This document shows positions 16,540 through 26,063 of a stretch of DNA of 64,000 nucleotides, in pieces (the first letter of the stretch is position 1; each line of letters opens with the position of its first letter). Source of the DNA: Rhodoferax antarcticus ANT.BR (GTDB lineage: Bacteria; Pseudomonadota; Gammaproteobacteria; Burkholderiales; Burkholderiaceae_C); the NCBI RefSeq assembly GCF_001938565.1, contig NZ_MSYM01000011.1:62001-126000 (forward strand), written 5' to 3'. The notes under the pieces are model-generated. The model had not been told where the DNA came from. It worked only from the letters and a program-made list of their open reading frames with translations, and ran no database searches. Both the position numbers and the translations under genes were made by a program.

Positions 16540-16604
16540 CTGAGGGCACGCCAGTGACCGTGCTGTCCAAGGCCAGCCATCTGTTTGTGGGTGTGCCGGT
16601 TTAG
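16440..16604 (+). pseudogene. Remnant of a Mop (molybdate-binding) domain
   Basis: Read in the frame +1 relative to the modA-like gene, the sequence encodes TRLTNAAAADMGLTEGTPVT followed by VLSKASHLFVGV and a TAG at 16602-16604. This is the C-terminal half of a Mop/TOBE domain (compare the KASSVFLA ending of ModE). The first half and a start codon are missing. It is fused to the truncated modA-like gene. Confidence 0.65.
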
Positions 16605-16666
16605 TTGAACAACCCCGAGCGTCGGCACATGCCTGAGCGGGGTCCCCATCAAGAAAGTGGGTTGAT

Positions 16667-17071
16667 TCAGCGTGGCATGGTCTGCGTCACAAAAAAATGG
16701 GTGTTGGTCCCGCCGGGTTCGAGGCGGTTCAGGGTGGTTTGGCGCACCAGCCAGCGTCCGTCAAGCAGGCGCCATGAGGTGCGTGACTCGGCGTACACCG
16801 GGACTTCGTAAAACACCTCATCGTCGTCCGAACGCAGATGCGTCTGGACAGAATGAAATTCGCAGTAACAGGGCCGGCTGGTCGCATCGCATCCGGTGGT
16901 GCTGCCAGCCGTCAATTCGTAGTCTTCGTGCACCCGAAAGCGCACTGGAGCCACGACTAGGCCGTTTAGCCCAGCGGGTAAATTTTCTGACCAGGCCACT
17001 GCCGACCCGCAATGAAACGGGCAGTCGGCGCTGGTACCGTTATCTAACGTTGCACATAACGCACTGAACAT
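16667..17071 (-). CDS. Unknown cysteine-containing 134-aa protein
   Basis: I do not recognise this protein. It starts at an ATG preceded by GGGAGG (a strong ribosome site), begins MFSALCATLDNGTSADCPFH and has seven cysteines in its first ~85 residues, including CPFHC and CDATSRPCYC, which could bind a metal. The second half is polar with VFYEVPVYAESRTSWRLLDG. The longer frame to 17191 lacks a plausible start. It lies between cowN and the modA-like gene, facing the latter, in a nitrogen-fixation setting. Confidence 0.6.
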   Translation of the reverse strand: MFSALCATLDNGTSADCPFHCGSAVAWSENLPAGLNGLVVAPVRFRVHEDYELTAGSTTGCDATSRPCYCEFHSVQTHLRSDDDEVFYEVPVYAESRTSWRLLDGRWLVRQTTLNRLEPGGTNTHFFVTQTMPR

Positions 17072-17140
17072 TGAAACCTCCCATGTGATCTGAGCAGTTC
17101 TAACTTTTCTGGAATGCCATAACAACACGAACTTCGGCGC

Positions 17141-17152
17141 GTCGGATCCGAC
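17141..17152. other. Perfect 12-bp palindrome upstream of the 134-aa gene
   Basis: GTCGGATCCGAC, 70 bases before the ATG of the minus-strand gene. It might be an operator; no family is assigned. Confidence 0.35.
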
Positions 17153-17161
17153 AAGACTGAC

Positions 17162-17196
17162 AAATAGCTTTACCGCTATACAGATAAGCAACTAGC
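17162..17196 (-). repeat. Dispersed repeat, reverse copy
   Basis: AAATAGCTTTACCGCTATAC followed by AGATAAGCAACTAGCG; it resembles the copy at 51064, including the CAGATAAG centre. Confidence 0.6.
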
Positions 17197-17235
17197 GCGC
17201 TGAGCCGCCCGCCCGTTGCACTTATGTCTCAAAAT

Positions 17236-17280
17236 GCCTTGCAGCCCTTATGGAATAAGCGCGGACAGCTATCAAAATAG
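17236..17280 (+). repeat. Dispersed 45-bp repeat, forward copy
   Basis: AGCCCTTATGGAATAAGCGC then ACAGCTATCAAAATAG, directly after the cowN stop at 17288 (minus strand). With the reverse copy at 17162 it forms a facing pair. Confidence 0.8.
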
Positions 17281-17287
17281 TGGCGTT

Positions 17288-17560
17288 TCAAAAACACTCG
17301 CATTCGAGTTGATCCAGCCAGGCCAGGCCTTGCTCGTCACCTTTGGCCTCCAGCAGTTCACGGATCTGGTTGACGAAACTCGACAACAACAGCTGGTCGT
17401 CACAGCGCATGCCTTGCGTAGCGTTGCGGCGCTTGAAAAAGTAGGCCCAAAACGGGTCGTCCGAGCCTTGGGTGTGGGCTTCGATGCGCTCAATCATGCG
17501 GCTCGCCTGGCCATCGAAATCAATGCCTTTGAAGCTGCGGTAACGGTCAACGGTGTGCAT
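17288..17560 (-). CDS. cowN: CowN, sustains N2 fixation in carbon monoxide
   Basis: CowN protects Mo-nitrogenase against CO inhibition. The 90-aa protein matches the family: VDRYRSFKGIDFDGQASRMI, DPFWAYFFKRRN, and the C-terminal SFVNQIRELLEAKGDEQGLA with LDQLECECF. The ATG at 17558-17560 overlaps the TGA of the upstream fmdB-like gene nearly directly (TGATATG). It is the last gene of the dra operon. Confidence 0.9.
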   Translation of the reverse strand: MHTVDRYRSFKGIDFDGQASRMIERIEAHTQGSDDPFWAYFFKRRNATQGMRCDDQLLLSSFVNQIRELLEAKGDEQGLAWLDQLECECF

Positions 17561-17561
17561 A

Positions 17562-17813
17562 TCAAATGTTTTTCTTTCCTTGCAGGAGCTTGGCTTTGTC
17601 AGCGGGGCTGTAGTGGTCAAAGTGGCCCTGTGCGGCGGCGACGCGGCGGTGCGCCATGCGGATGGCTTCTATCTTGCCGGCAGGCGCAATCGGTGACACG
17701 CATTTGTCCAGCGCGGTGCTGGCGCACTGCGGGCAAGCAGGCGTTGAGCCGGATCGCACCAGCGCTTCAAAACGGTGGCCGCAGGCCGGGCAGTGGTAGT
17801 CATAAATCGGCAT
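17562..17813 (-). CDS. FmdB-family zinc ribbon protein
   Basis: An 83-aa protein whose N-terminus MPIYDYHCPACGHRFEALV and CPQCAS form the CxxC...CxxC zinc ribbon of the FmdB family (putative regulatory proteins). It has the usual basic, disordered tail. It sits 49 bases after draG and is coupled to cowN. FmdB-like genes are found beside nif and amide-utilisation genes, but the role is not known. Confidence 0.85.
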   Translation of the reverse strand: MPIYDYHCPACGHRFEALVRSGSTPACPQCASTALDKCVSPIAPAGKIEAIRMAHRRVAAAQGHFDHYSPADKAKLLQGKKNI

Positions 17814-17862
17814 GGTGATCTCCCCTTCAAATCATGGATGTGCAATGGTCTTGGGCGTCGAG

Positions 17863-18801
17863 CTAGTGCGCCTTTTGCAACGCGTTGCCGCCAGACAGCG
17901 CCAGCAGGCCGCAAGTCTGGTTGGTGATGGCACTCGCAATTTCTGGGCGCAGGCGTCGCAGCCAGCGTGGCGGCAGTTTGGCGGCACCGCAGCGTGCGCC
18001 TGCCAGCATGCCGACCAGAGCGCCAGTGGTGTCAGCGTCGTCACCCTGGTTGACGGTGGCCACCATCGCGGCTTCAAAGTTGTCGTGCAGCGTCAGGTAG
18101 TGCAGCACGGTTTGTACCGTGTCGACCACATAGGCGGTGGCGCGGCCACGGTAGGGTGTGAAGCGAAAGCTCGGGTTGTCCAGCACCCACTGCGCCACCC
18201 ATTGCTGGCAAGTGCTGTGATCTGTACCGTCCAGCAGCAGGCGCAGCAGGTGACCCAGGCCAAGTGTGGCCGCGTCTGAAAGTGGGTGGTGGTGCGTGAG
18301 CCGCGCCTGAGCCAATGAGAGGTGCTCAAACAGCGCCGCGTCGCCCAGCGTGGCCAGCACGGCGGGCAGGTTGCGCATCAGCGCGCCGTTGCCACCATCG
18401 CCGGGGTTGGGCAACCCCTCCAGCGTGCCATCACGCATGTAGCGCATGATGCCGCGCCGGCAGGTATTGCCACAGTCCACCGGTTTGGATTTGAACCACT
18501 TGACATAAGCGTCGCCAATGCTGCGCACCAGGGCCTCGTCGCCCTGGGCATGGCGGGCAAGAAAGGGGCTGCCGCCTTGCAGCAGGGCGTCGCCCAGCGC
18601 CAGGCTCATGGTGGTGTCGTCGGTGACCTGGCCGCGCGCCAGCTTGAGCCAGCCCCCGCCAATGATCTCGCGGTGCACGCCGTACGCCAGTTCGATCTCG
18701 CGCGGGCGCATGAATTCCACCGTGGCGCCCAGCGCGTCGCCAATCGCAAAGCCCAGGTAGGCGCCCAGAGCGCGGTCAAGTTTTTCACGCATAAAGCTCA
18801 C
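17863..18801 (-). CDS. draG: ADP-ribosyl-[dinitrogen reductase] glycohydrolase DraG
   Basis: DraG removes ADP-ribose from nitrogenase reductase and restores activity. The 312-aa protein has ALGAYLGFAIGDALGATVEF, the dinuclear-metal motifs TDDTTMSLALGDAL and NQGDDADTTGALVGMLAGA, typical of ADP-ribosylglycohydrolases. The GTG at 18801 overlaps the draT stop (GTGA); an ATG at 18792 three codons later is an alternative. Confidence 0.95.
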   Translation of the reverse strand: MSFMREKLDRALGAYLGFAIGDALGATVEFMRPREIELAYGVHREIIGGGWLKLARGQVTDDTTMSLALGDALLQGGSPFLARHAQGDEALVRSIGDAYVKWFKSKPVDCGNTCRRGIMRYMRDGTLEGLPNPGDGGNGALMRNLPAVLATLGDAALFEHLSLAQARLTHHHPLSDAATLGLGHLLRLLLDGTDHSTCQQWVAQWVLDNPSFRFTPYRGRATAYVVDTVQTVLHYLTLHDNFEAAMVATVNQGDDADTTGALVGMLAGARCGAAKLPPRWLRRLRPEIASAITNQTCGLLALSGGNALQKAH

Positions 18802-19649
18802 GCATAACGCGCCATCACTTCATAGTCGCCACCCAGCGCCAGCACTTCCTGCTCGCCTTGCAGCACCTGGCCGGGCAGCAAACCCGGAAAAACCAGCACC
18901 TTGCAGATGGGCACCTGCACCTCAAAAACCCAATCGCCAAAACACGAGGCATCTTCGGCCGACAGGCTAAAAGACACCAGATTGTTCAACCGCACCGTGC
19001 AACGCCGGTTTTGCAGCCGCCCGGCAATCACCTGCTCATCACAGGGGTTGCTACCGCGCCAGAGGTGCAGGTGTTTGGCCGGTGGGGCGCTGCCTGCCAG
19101 ATGGCCGTGTCGCAACGCCCACTGGCAAAATTCAAACAGCAGATCGAACTGTTGGTGGATGTTGTTGTTGTTGTGTCGACTGCTGGTCTTTTCTTGGAGA
19201 TAGTTCACCCAGGCAGGCGACGGAAAACGCCCCAACGGCGCTTTGTGAAAGTTGGGCACCAGGCCAAAGCGGCTTTCCGCCCAACCTTTGAGCACCGCAC
19301 CGGCCAGGCCATTGGCATCCATGCCCCAGCCCTGCAGCAACTTGCGCCAGCTGCTGTGCCAGCGCCGCTGCTCCGAGGCGCCCATGCCGCGCAGCTCATC
19401 GGCATCGGGCTTGCGCAGTCCGAAGGCTATGGACAGGTAGTGCACAAACATGTCTTGCGCCTCGCTCAGGTCCTGGCTGCGCTCCAGCAGCGCGAACAGG
19501 CCGTTGTGCGACTCGCGCGTGCCAGCAATCGCCAGCGGGACCGGGTTGGTATTGAACGTGGCACTGGCGAGCACCCGCGTTGGCACGCCCACCAGGTTGG
19601 TGCCGTACCAGCGCCGTGGCTGATCGAGTTCATCTGCTGCAACGTCCAT
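18798..19649 (-). CDS. draT: NAD+-dinitrogen-reductase ADP-ribosyltransferase DraT
   Basis: DraT switches nitrogenase off by ADP-ribosylating one arginine of NifH (Arg102 here, in CAGRGV) when ammonium or darkness/energy stress is sensed. The 283-aa protein carries RWYGTNLVGVPTRVLASATF, FNTNPVPLAIAG, FHKAPLGRFPSPAWV and LWRGSN, which fit the DraT family. It is cotranscribed with draG. Confidence 0.95.
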   Translation of the reverse strand: MDVAADELDQPRRWYGTNLVGVPTRVLASATFNTNPVPLAIAGTRESHNGLFALLERSQDLSEAQDMFVHYLSIAFGLRKPDADELRGMGASEQRRWHSSWRKLLQGWGMDANGLAGAVLKGWAESRFGLVPNFHKAPLGRFPSPAWVNYLQEKTSSRHNNNNIHQQFDLLFEFCQWALRHGHLAGSAPPAKHLHLWRGSNPCDEQVIAGRLQNRRCTVRLNNLVSFSLSAEDASCFGDWVFEVQVPICKVLVFPGLLPGQVLQGEQEVLALGGDYEVMARYA

Positions 19650-19780
19650 AGCCAGTCACTTGCGTTTGAGTTTCAGATTCCGTCGCGAGCAGCCCAAGGC
19701 AGCATTGAGAAGCGCAGCCCCACTCCCGTAGGGCGAGCATCGCAAATGTGAAATTGGGTTGCGCAGCAGGAAGATGGAAT
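19650..19780. other. Gap between the 202-aa gene and draT
   Basis: A 131-bp gap on the operon's strand with no gene, no clear promoter and no terminator-like hairpin seen; cotranscription is presumed. Confidence 0.4.
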
Positions 19781-20389
19781 TCAAACAGGCCGGTTTTCGT
19801 TGGGGTTGCGTACCGGCCCCATCAGCGCCAAGCCTTGTTCGTAGCTGATGCTCTCAAAGTTAGCGCTGAACTTGAGCGCGGCGTTGGCCACCGCATCCAG
19901 CTTGCCTGCGGTGTCTTTTTTCTTCAGATCGTTCTTTTCCAGGTAAAGCAGCTCCAGCAGTTCGTTGTAAACCGTGGACTCATCGATCGGCAGCACGTAG
20001 AAGGTGGCGTCGCCGTAGGGCACCTTGTATTTTTTCGACAGGTCGATGTTGTTGCAAAACAGGAAGTATTTGCCAGTGGCGCTCAAGCCGTCGCCAAGAA
20101 CCTCGGCCACGTCTTTCAGGTGCTCAAAGCTCAGCAGGTAGCCGGCAAAAAACGGAATGTCTTTCTCTCCCACATTGGCAATGGCCATGGCCTGGGGGCA
20201 CATCAGTTCAGGGGGGCGAGCCTCGTCTGCCAGCTTGGGCGCAAACCGCAAGGCCAGCTCGCCGCGAAAACCCACACGGCCTGGCTTGCTGGTGAGCGCT
20301 TTGTGCAGGGGGTTCAGCAGCCGCCCTTCGCTCTCAAGGCGCTGCAGCGCGGTGTCGTCGATTTCAGGCAGGGCGAGGGTGGCGGTCAT
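19781..20389 (-). CDS. Unknown 202-aa protein at the head of the dra operon
   Basis: I do not recognise this protein. It is soluble and acidic to neutral, with blocks RVGFRGELALRFAPKLADEA, PPELMCPQAMAIANVGEKDI, PFFAGYLLSFEHLKDVAEVL, TGKYFLFCNNIDL and YGDATFYVLPIDESTVYNEL, the look of a well-folded alpha/beta protein. The ATG at 20387-20389 has AAGGAA before it. It is preceded by a sigma54 promoter and an exact NifA site, so it is a genuine nif-regulon member expressed with draT and draG. It could modulate the ADP-ribosylation switch; that is inference from position only. Confidence 0.75.
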   Translation of the reverse strand: MTATLALPEIDDTALQRLESEGRLLNPLHKALTSKPGRVGFRGELALRFAPKLADEARPPELMCPQAMAIANVGEKDIPFFAGYLLSFEHLKDVAEVLGDGLSATGKYFLFCNNIDLSKKYKVPYGDATFYVLPIDESTVYNELLELLYLEKNDLKKKDTAGKLDAVANAALKFSANFESISYEQGLALMGPVRNPNENRPV

Positions 20390-20461
20390 GGAAGTTCCTT
20401 GTGTGGTGATTGAACGGGCGAGACAGGCGTCAGTAGGCTTGAAAGCAAGCCACCGTCTGAT

Positions 20462-20478
20462 TGCAATGACCGTACCAA
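20462..20478 (-). promoter_or_regulatory. Sigma54 promoter of the dra operon
   Basis: On the minus strand TTGGTACGGTCATTGCA has GG at 20476-20475 and GC at 20464-20463 with exact -24/-12 spacing. It is 73 bases before the ATG of the 202-aa gene. Confidence 0.8.
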
Positions 20479-20570
20479 CCTGAAACGGTACCTGCCACGC
20501 TGCAAAAGCGACACAAAGCACGACGGCGGGCAGGCAGAGGCGGATTTTTTGCGACACCCGCAAACCGTTT

Positions 20571-20586
20571 TGTCGGGAAATGGACA
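20571..20586 (-). promoter_or_regulatory. NifA upstream activator site of the dra operon
   Basis: TGT-CCATTTCCCG-ACA on the minus strand (TGT-CGGGAAATGG-ACA on the plus strand), an exact TGT-N10-ACA about 126 bases before the predicted start site. Confidence 0.8.
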
Positions 20587-20641
20587 AACCGGCAGTGCCA
20601 GAATGCCAGAGGCCAGCTGATCCGAAACTTTATAAGTAATC

Positions 20642-20690
20642 TGGCTCTAACCCAAGCCGGATATGCGTTGATTGCTATGTATTTTTATTA
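20642..20690 (+). repeat. Dispersed repeat, diverged forward copy
   Basis: TGGCTCTAACCCAAGCC then ATATGCGTTGATTGCTATGT and an A/T-rich tail; same layout as other copies with several changes. Confidence 0.55.
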
Positions 20691-22349
<1,659 letters not shown>

Positions 22350-22435
22350 GAGGTGTGAATTCCGGTCGGCGTTGCGCTACGTGACCATACCGGGTTTTCA
22401 CCACACGACCTCACTTTACCTACTGGAGTTACCCC

Positions 22436-23893
22436 ATGACCGCCACCGTTGAAGAGCGCAAGGCCACCAACAAGGCCCTGATCGATGAAGTGCTGAAGGC
22501 CTATCCCGAGAAGATGGCCAAGAGGCGCGCCAAGCACTTAAGTGCTTATGAGGGCGGCAAGCCCGATTGCGGCGTCAAGTCCAACATCAAGTCCTTGCCC
22601 GGCGTGATGACCATTCGCGGCTGCGCTTACGCTGGTTCCAAAGGCGTGGTGTGGGGCCCTATCAAGGACATGGTTCACATCAGCCATGGCCCGGTCGGCT
22701 GTGGCCAGTATTCCTGGGCCAATCGCCGCAACTATTACATCGGCACCACCGGCATCGACTCCTTTGTGACGATGCAGTTCACCTCTGACTTCCAAGAGAA
22801 AGACATTGTGTTTGGCGGTGACAAGAAGCTTGAAAAAATTGTGGATGAAATCCAGGTGCTATTCCCGCTGAACAAAGGCATCTCGATCCAGTCTGAATGC
22901 CCGATCGGTCTGATCGGCGACGACATCGAAGCGGTGTCGAAGAAAAAGAGCAAGCAATACCACGGCAAGACCATCGTGCCGGTGCGCTGCGAAGGTTTCC
23001 GTGGCGTGAGCCAGTCGCTCGGACACCACCTCGCCAACGACGCGATCCGCGACTGGGTGTTTGACAAAACCGACACCGGCCACACCTCCGAGTTTGAGTC
23101 GACTCCCTATGACGTGGCCATCATTGGTGACTACAACATTGGTGGTGACGCCTGGTCTAGCCGCATCCTGCTGGAAGAAATGGGTCTGCGCGTGATTTCG
23201 CAGTGGTCCGGTGACGGCACCATCGCTGAAATCGAGAACACCCCTAAAGCCAAGCTCAATGTGCTGCACTGTTACCGCTCAATGAACTACATCAGTCGGC
23301 ACATGGAAGAAAAATACGGTACTCCATGGGTGGAATACAACTTCTTTGGTCCCAGCAAAATCGAAGCCAGCCTGCGCGAGATCGCCAGCCACTTTGACGA
23401 CACCATCAAGGCCAAAGCCGAAGAAGTCATCGCCAAGTACAAGCCGCTGATGCAAGCCGTCATCGACAAGTACAAGCCGCGTCTGCAAGGCAAGCGGGTC
23501 ATGCTGTACGTGGGTGGTTTGCGTCCGCGCCACGTGATCGGCGCTTACGAAGACCTGGGTATGGAAATCGTGGGCACCGGCTACGAGTTCGCCCACAACG
23601 ACGATTACCAGCGCACCACCCACTACATCAAAGACAGCACGCTGATCTATGACGACGTGACAGGCTACGAGTTTGAGCACTTTGTGGAAGGCATCAAGCC
23701 TGATCTGGTGGGCTCGGGCATCAAGGAAAAGTACGTGTTCCAGAAGATGGGCGTGCCGTTCCGCCAGATGCACAGCTGGGACTATTCCGGCCCGTACCAC
23801 GGCTATGACGGCTTTGCCATCTTTGCCCGTGACATGGACATGGCGATCAGTTCGCCGATCTGGGGCCTGACCAAGGCCCCCTGGAAAGCTTGA
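22436..23893 (+). CDS. nifD: Nitrogenase MoFe protein alpha subunit NifD
   Basis: A 485-aa subunit that holds FeMo-co and half of the P-cluster. P-cluster cysteines are in [10 protein letters not shown] and [10 protein letters not shown]; the FeMo-co cysteine ligand is in [10 protein letters not shown] and the histidine ligand in [13 protein letters not shown]. Length and motifs indicate the molybdenum enzyme rather than VnfD or AnfD. It starts 86 bases after nifH with CTGGAGTTACCCC. Confidence 0.99.
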   Translation: MTATVEERKATNKALIDEVLKAYPEKMAKRRAKHLSAYEGGKPDCGVKSNIKSLPGVMTIRGCAYAGSKGVVWGPIKDMVHISHGPVGCGQYSWANRRNYYIGTTGIDSFVTMQFTSDFQEKDIVFGGDKKLEKIVDEIQVLFPLNKGISIQSECPIGLIGDDIEAVSKKKSKQYHGKTIVPVRCEGFRGVSQSLGHHLANDAIRDWVFDKTDTGHTSEFESTPYDVAIIGDYNIGGDAWSSRILLEEMGLRVISQWSGDGTIAEIENTPKAKLNVLHCYRSMNYISRHMEEKYGTPWVEYNFFGPSKIEASLREIASHFDDTIKAKAEEVIAKYKPLMQAVIDKYKPRLQGKRVMLYVGGLRPRHVIGAYEDLGMEIVGTGYEFAHNDDYQRTTHYIKDSTLIYDDVTGYEFEHFVEGIKPDLVGSGIKEKYVFQKMGVPFRQMHSWDYSGPYHGYDGFAIFARDMDMAISSPIWGLTKAPWKA

Positions 23894-24036
23894 TCCTCCC
23901 CGTTGCGCGCTCGCAAAGCAACGCCGCCTCCCCCTCAAGGGGCGCACCCAGCGGCCCGGTTTAGCCGGTTCCGCGGGTGCCCTGGCTAGGGCGTCGCTAA
24001 GCCGCCTGCCTTTAACTATTTTTTTTGGAGCCCACC
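23894..24036 (+). repeat. Hairpin-rich repeat-like insert between nifD and nifK
   Basis: A 143-bp spacer, longer than usual for nifD-nifK. It contains GTTGC...GCAAC, CCCCTCAAGGGG, and an extended stem formed by GGGCGCACCC and GGGTGCCC around GCGGCCCGGTTTAGCCGG. The wording resembles GC-rich palindromic intergenic repeats of Comamonadaceae that I recall; only one copy is seen here. It would fold strongly in the nifDK mRNA. Confidence 0.6.
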
Positions 24037-25593
24037 ATGCCTCAAGTCGCCGAAAAAGTCATTGACCACGAAATGCTGTTTCGTGAACCCGAATACCAAA
24101 GCCTTTTTGAGAAAAAGAAGGCGTTTGAGTTCAACCATTCCGATGCCACCATTGGGCAAACGGTGCAATGGACCAAAACCGAAGACTACAAACTGAAAAA
24201 CTTCGCCCGCGACTCGCTGGTCGTGAATCCGGCCAAAGCTTGCCAGCCTCTGGGTGCCGTGTTTGCCGCCAACGGCTTCGCCAAAACGCTGAGCTTTGTG
24301 CACGGCAGCCAGGGCTGCGTGGCTTACTATCGCGCGCACTTCTCACGCCATTTCAAAGAGCCGACCAGCTGCGTGTCATCTTCCATGACCGAAGACGCTG
24401 CTGTGTTTGGCGGCCTGAACAACATGGTCGACGGCCTGGCCAACGCCTATAGCCTGTACAAGCCGGACATGATTGCGGTGTCTACCACCTGCATGGCTGA
24501 AGTGATTGGCGACGACATCGACGCTTTCATCAAGACCAGCAAGCAAAAAGGCAGCGTGCCGGATGACTTTGACGTGCCGTTTGCGCACACTCCGGCGTTT
24601 GTCGGCAGCCACATCACCGGCTACGACAATGCTCTGCTGGGTGTGTTGCGCCACTTCTGGGACGGCAAGGCCAAAACCACCGAACCGCTGGTGCGTGTGC
24701 CCGATGAGTCGATCAACTTCATTGGTGGCTTTGATGGCTTTGTCGTCGGCAACATGAAGGAAATTCGCCGCATCTTTAGCCTGTTTGACGTCAAGGTGAA
24801 CATCATCTGTGACCCGTCCGAGAGTTGGAATACCCCCACCGACGGCGAGTTTCGTATGTACGCCGGTGGCACCACCAAGGAAGAAGTGATTGCCGGTTTG
24901 CACGCCAAGGCGACCATCGTGTTTCAGGAGTTCTGCTGCGAAAAAACCAGCAAATTCATCGCCGAACACGGCCAGGAAGTGGTCACCCTCAACGCCCCCG
25001 TGGGCGTGGCTGGCACCGACAAGTTTCTGATGGAAATCTCCCGCCTGACCGGTAAGCCGATCCCCGCCGAGCTGGAAAAAGAGCGCGGCCAGTTGGTCGA
25101 CGCTTTGGCCGACAGCCAGGCCCATTTGCACGGCAAACGCTTTGCGCTGTATGGTGACCCGGACCAACTGCTGGGCTACGCCGCCTTCCTGCTGGAACTC
25201 GGTGCCGAACCGACCCACGTGTTGTCCACCAACGGCACCAACGACTGGGCCGCCAAGGTGCAGGCGCTGTTTGACTCCACGCCCTATGGCAAGGGCTGCA
25301 AGGTGTACCCCAAGCGCGATCTGTGGCACCTGCGTTCGCTGCTGTTCACCGAGCCGGTTGACTTCCTGATTGGCAACTCCTACGGCAAGTTCCTGGAACG
25401 TGACACCAAGGTGCCGCTGGTGCGTCTGGTGTTCCCGATCCATGACCGCCACCACCACCACCGTTACCCCACCTGGGGTTATGAAGGCGGCCTGCGCGTG
25501 CTGGTGATGTTGCTCGACGAGTTCTTTGAAGCACTCGATGCCAACACCATGGGCATCGGCAAGACCGACTACAGCTACGACATCGTGCGCTAA
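24037..25593 (+). CDS. nifK: Nitrogenase MoFe protein beta subunit NifK
   Basis: A 518-aa subunit that completes the P-cluster. It carries [38 protein letters not shown] and the cysteine in [17 protein letters not shown], plus [17 protein letters not shown]. The first ATG with a proper ribosome site (TTGGAGCCCACC) is at 24037; the upstream in-frame TTG at 24025 overlaps that site. Confidence 0.99.
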   Translation: MPQVAEKVIDHEMLFREPEYQSLFEKKKAFEFNHSDATIGQTVQWTKTEDYKLKNFARDSLVVNPAKACQPLGAVFAANGFAKTLSFVHGSQGCVAYYRAHFSRHFKEPTSCVSSSMTEDAAVFGGLNNMVDGLANAYSLYKPDMIAVSTTCMAEVIGDDIDAFIKTSKQKGSVPDDFDVPFAHTPAFVGSHITGYDNALLGVLRHFWDGKAKTTEPLVRVPDESINFIGGFDGFVVGNMKEIRRIFSLFDVKVNIICDPSESWNTPTDGEFRMYAGGTTKEEVIAGLHAKATIVFQEFCCEKTSKFIAEHGQEVVTLNAPVGVAGTDKFLMEISRLTGKPIPAELEKERGQLVDALADSQAHLHGKRFALYGDPDQLLGYAAFLLELGAEPTHVLSTNGTNDWAAKVQALFDSTPYGKGCKVYPKRDLWHLRSLLFTEPVDFLIGNSYGKFLERDTKVPLVRLVFPIHDRHHHHRYPTWGYEGGLRVLVMLLDEFFEALDANTMGIGKTDYSYDIVR

Positions 25594-25605
25594 GGGGAAA
25601 AAGAC

Positions 25606-25953
25606 ATGGCCAATGTAACGTTCAGTTCCCCGCGTATGAAGAAAGACCTGACGGTGTATGCCGTTGCGGGTGACACCAAAACCCTGCTCGCTGTGGCCAA
25701 GGCCAATGGCGTGCCGGTGGCGTCTGAGTGCGAAAACGGTGAGTGCGGCTCTTGCCAGGTGCAGGTGTCGGTGTTGTCCGGCAAGACGCCCATCGGCGTT
25801 GCCCTGACGGAGAAAGAAAAACTGGTATTAAAGCTAGCGGGCAGGATCACCGCGCAGGAGATTGCCGATGCCGAGACCAAAGACCTGCCACCACCTTGGC
25901 GGCTGGCCTGCCAGATGGTGGTGCGTGATGAGGACATCTTAGTGAAGTTCTGA
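25606..25953 (+). CDS. FeSII (Shethna protein II)-type [2Fe-2S] ferredoxin
   Basis: A 115-aa plant-type [2Fe-2S] ferredoxin with cluster cysteines in SECENGECGSCQ and the last in RLACQMVV. The opening VTFSSPRMKKDLTVYAVAG, the DLPPPWRLACQ segment and the end VRDEDILVKF closely follow Azotobacter FeSII, which locks nitrogenase into an oxygen-protected complex. A low-potential donor role, as for FdxD-like proteins, is the alternative. It starts 12 bases after nifK, so it is made with the enzyme it may protect. Confidence 0.85.
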   Translation: MANVTFSSPRMKKDLTVYAVAGDTKTLLAVAKANGVPVASECENGECGSCQVQVSVLSGKTPIGVALTEKEKLVLKLAGRITAQEIADAETKDLPPPWRLACQMVVRDEDILVKF

Positions 25954-25972
25954 CCAACTTATAAGACTTTTT

Positions 25973-26020
25973 GGGCTCTAGCCCTTATTCAATAAGCGCA
26001 AGTAGCTATGTAGTTGATAG
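25973..26020 (+). repeat. Dispersed 45-bp repeat, forward copy
   Basis: GGGCTCTAGCCCTTATTC, AATAAGCGCAAGTAGCTATG; begins about 20 bases after the feSII stop and ends just before the terminator. Confidence 0.85.
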
Positions 26021-26027
26021 CATTTCC

Positions 26028-26059
26028 AAAAGGCCAGTCTGTTGCCAGACTGGCCTTTT
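26028..26059. terminator. Bidirectional intrinsic terminator of nifHDK-feSII and the GGDEF/EAL gene
   Basis: A perfect 14-bp stem, AAAAGGCCAGTCTG with CAGACTGGCCTTTT, around the loop TTGC. It has A-runs and T-runs on both sides, so it can stop both convergent transcripts. Confidence 0.92.
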
Positions 26060-26063
26060 GCCG

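Noticed and set aside
17072..17140. TGGCATTCCAGAAAA as a sigma54 promoter of the 134-aa gene
   Set aside because: The -12 GC is missing at the required distance.
24376..25461. Long minus-strand frame opposite nifK (also opposite nifE, nifN and the ATPase)
   Set aside because: All are mirror frames of well-supported genes with typical antisense composition.
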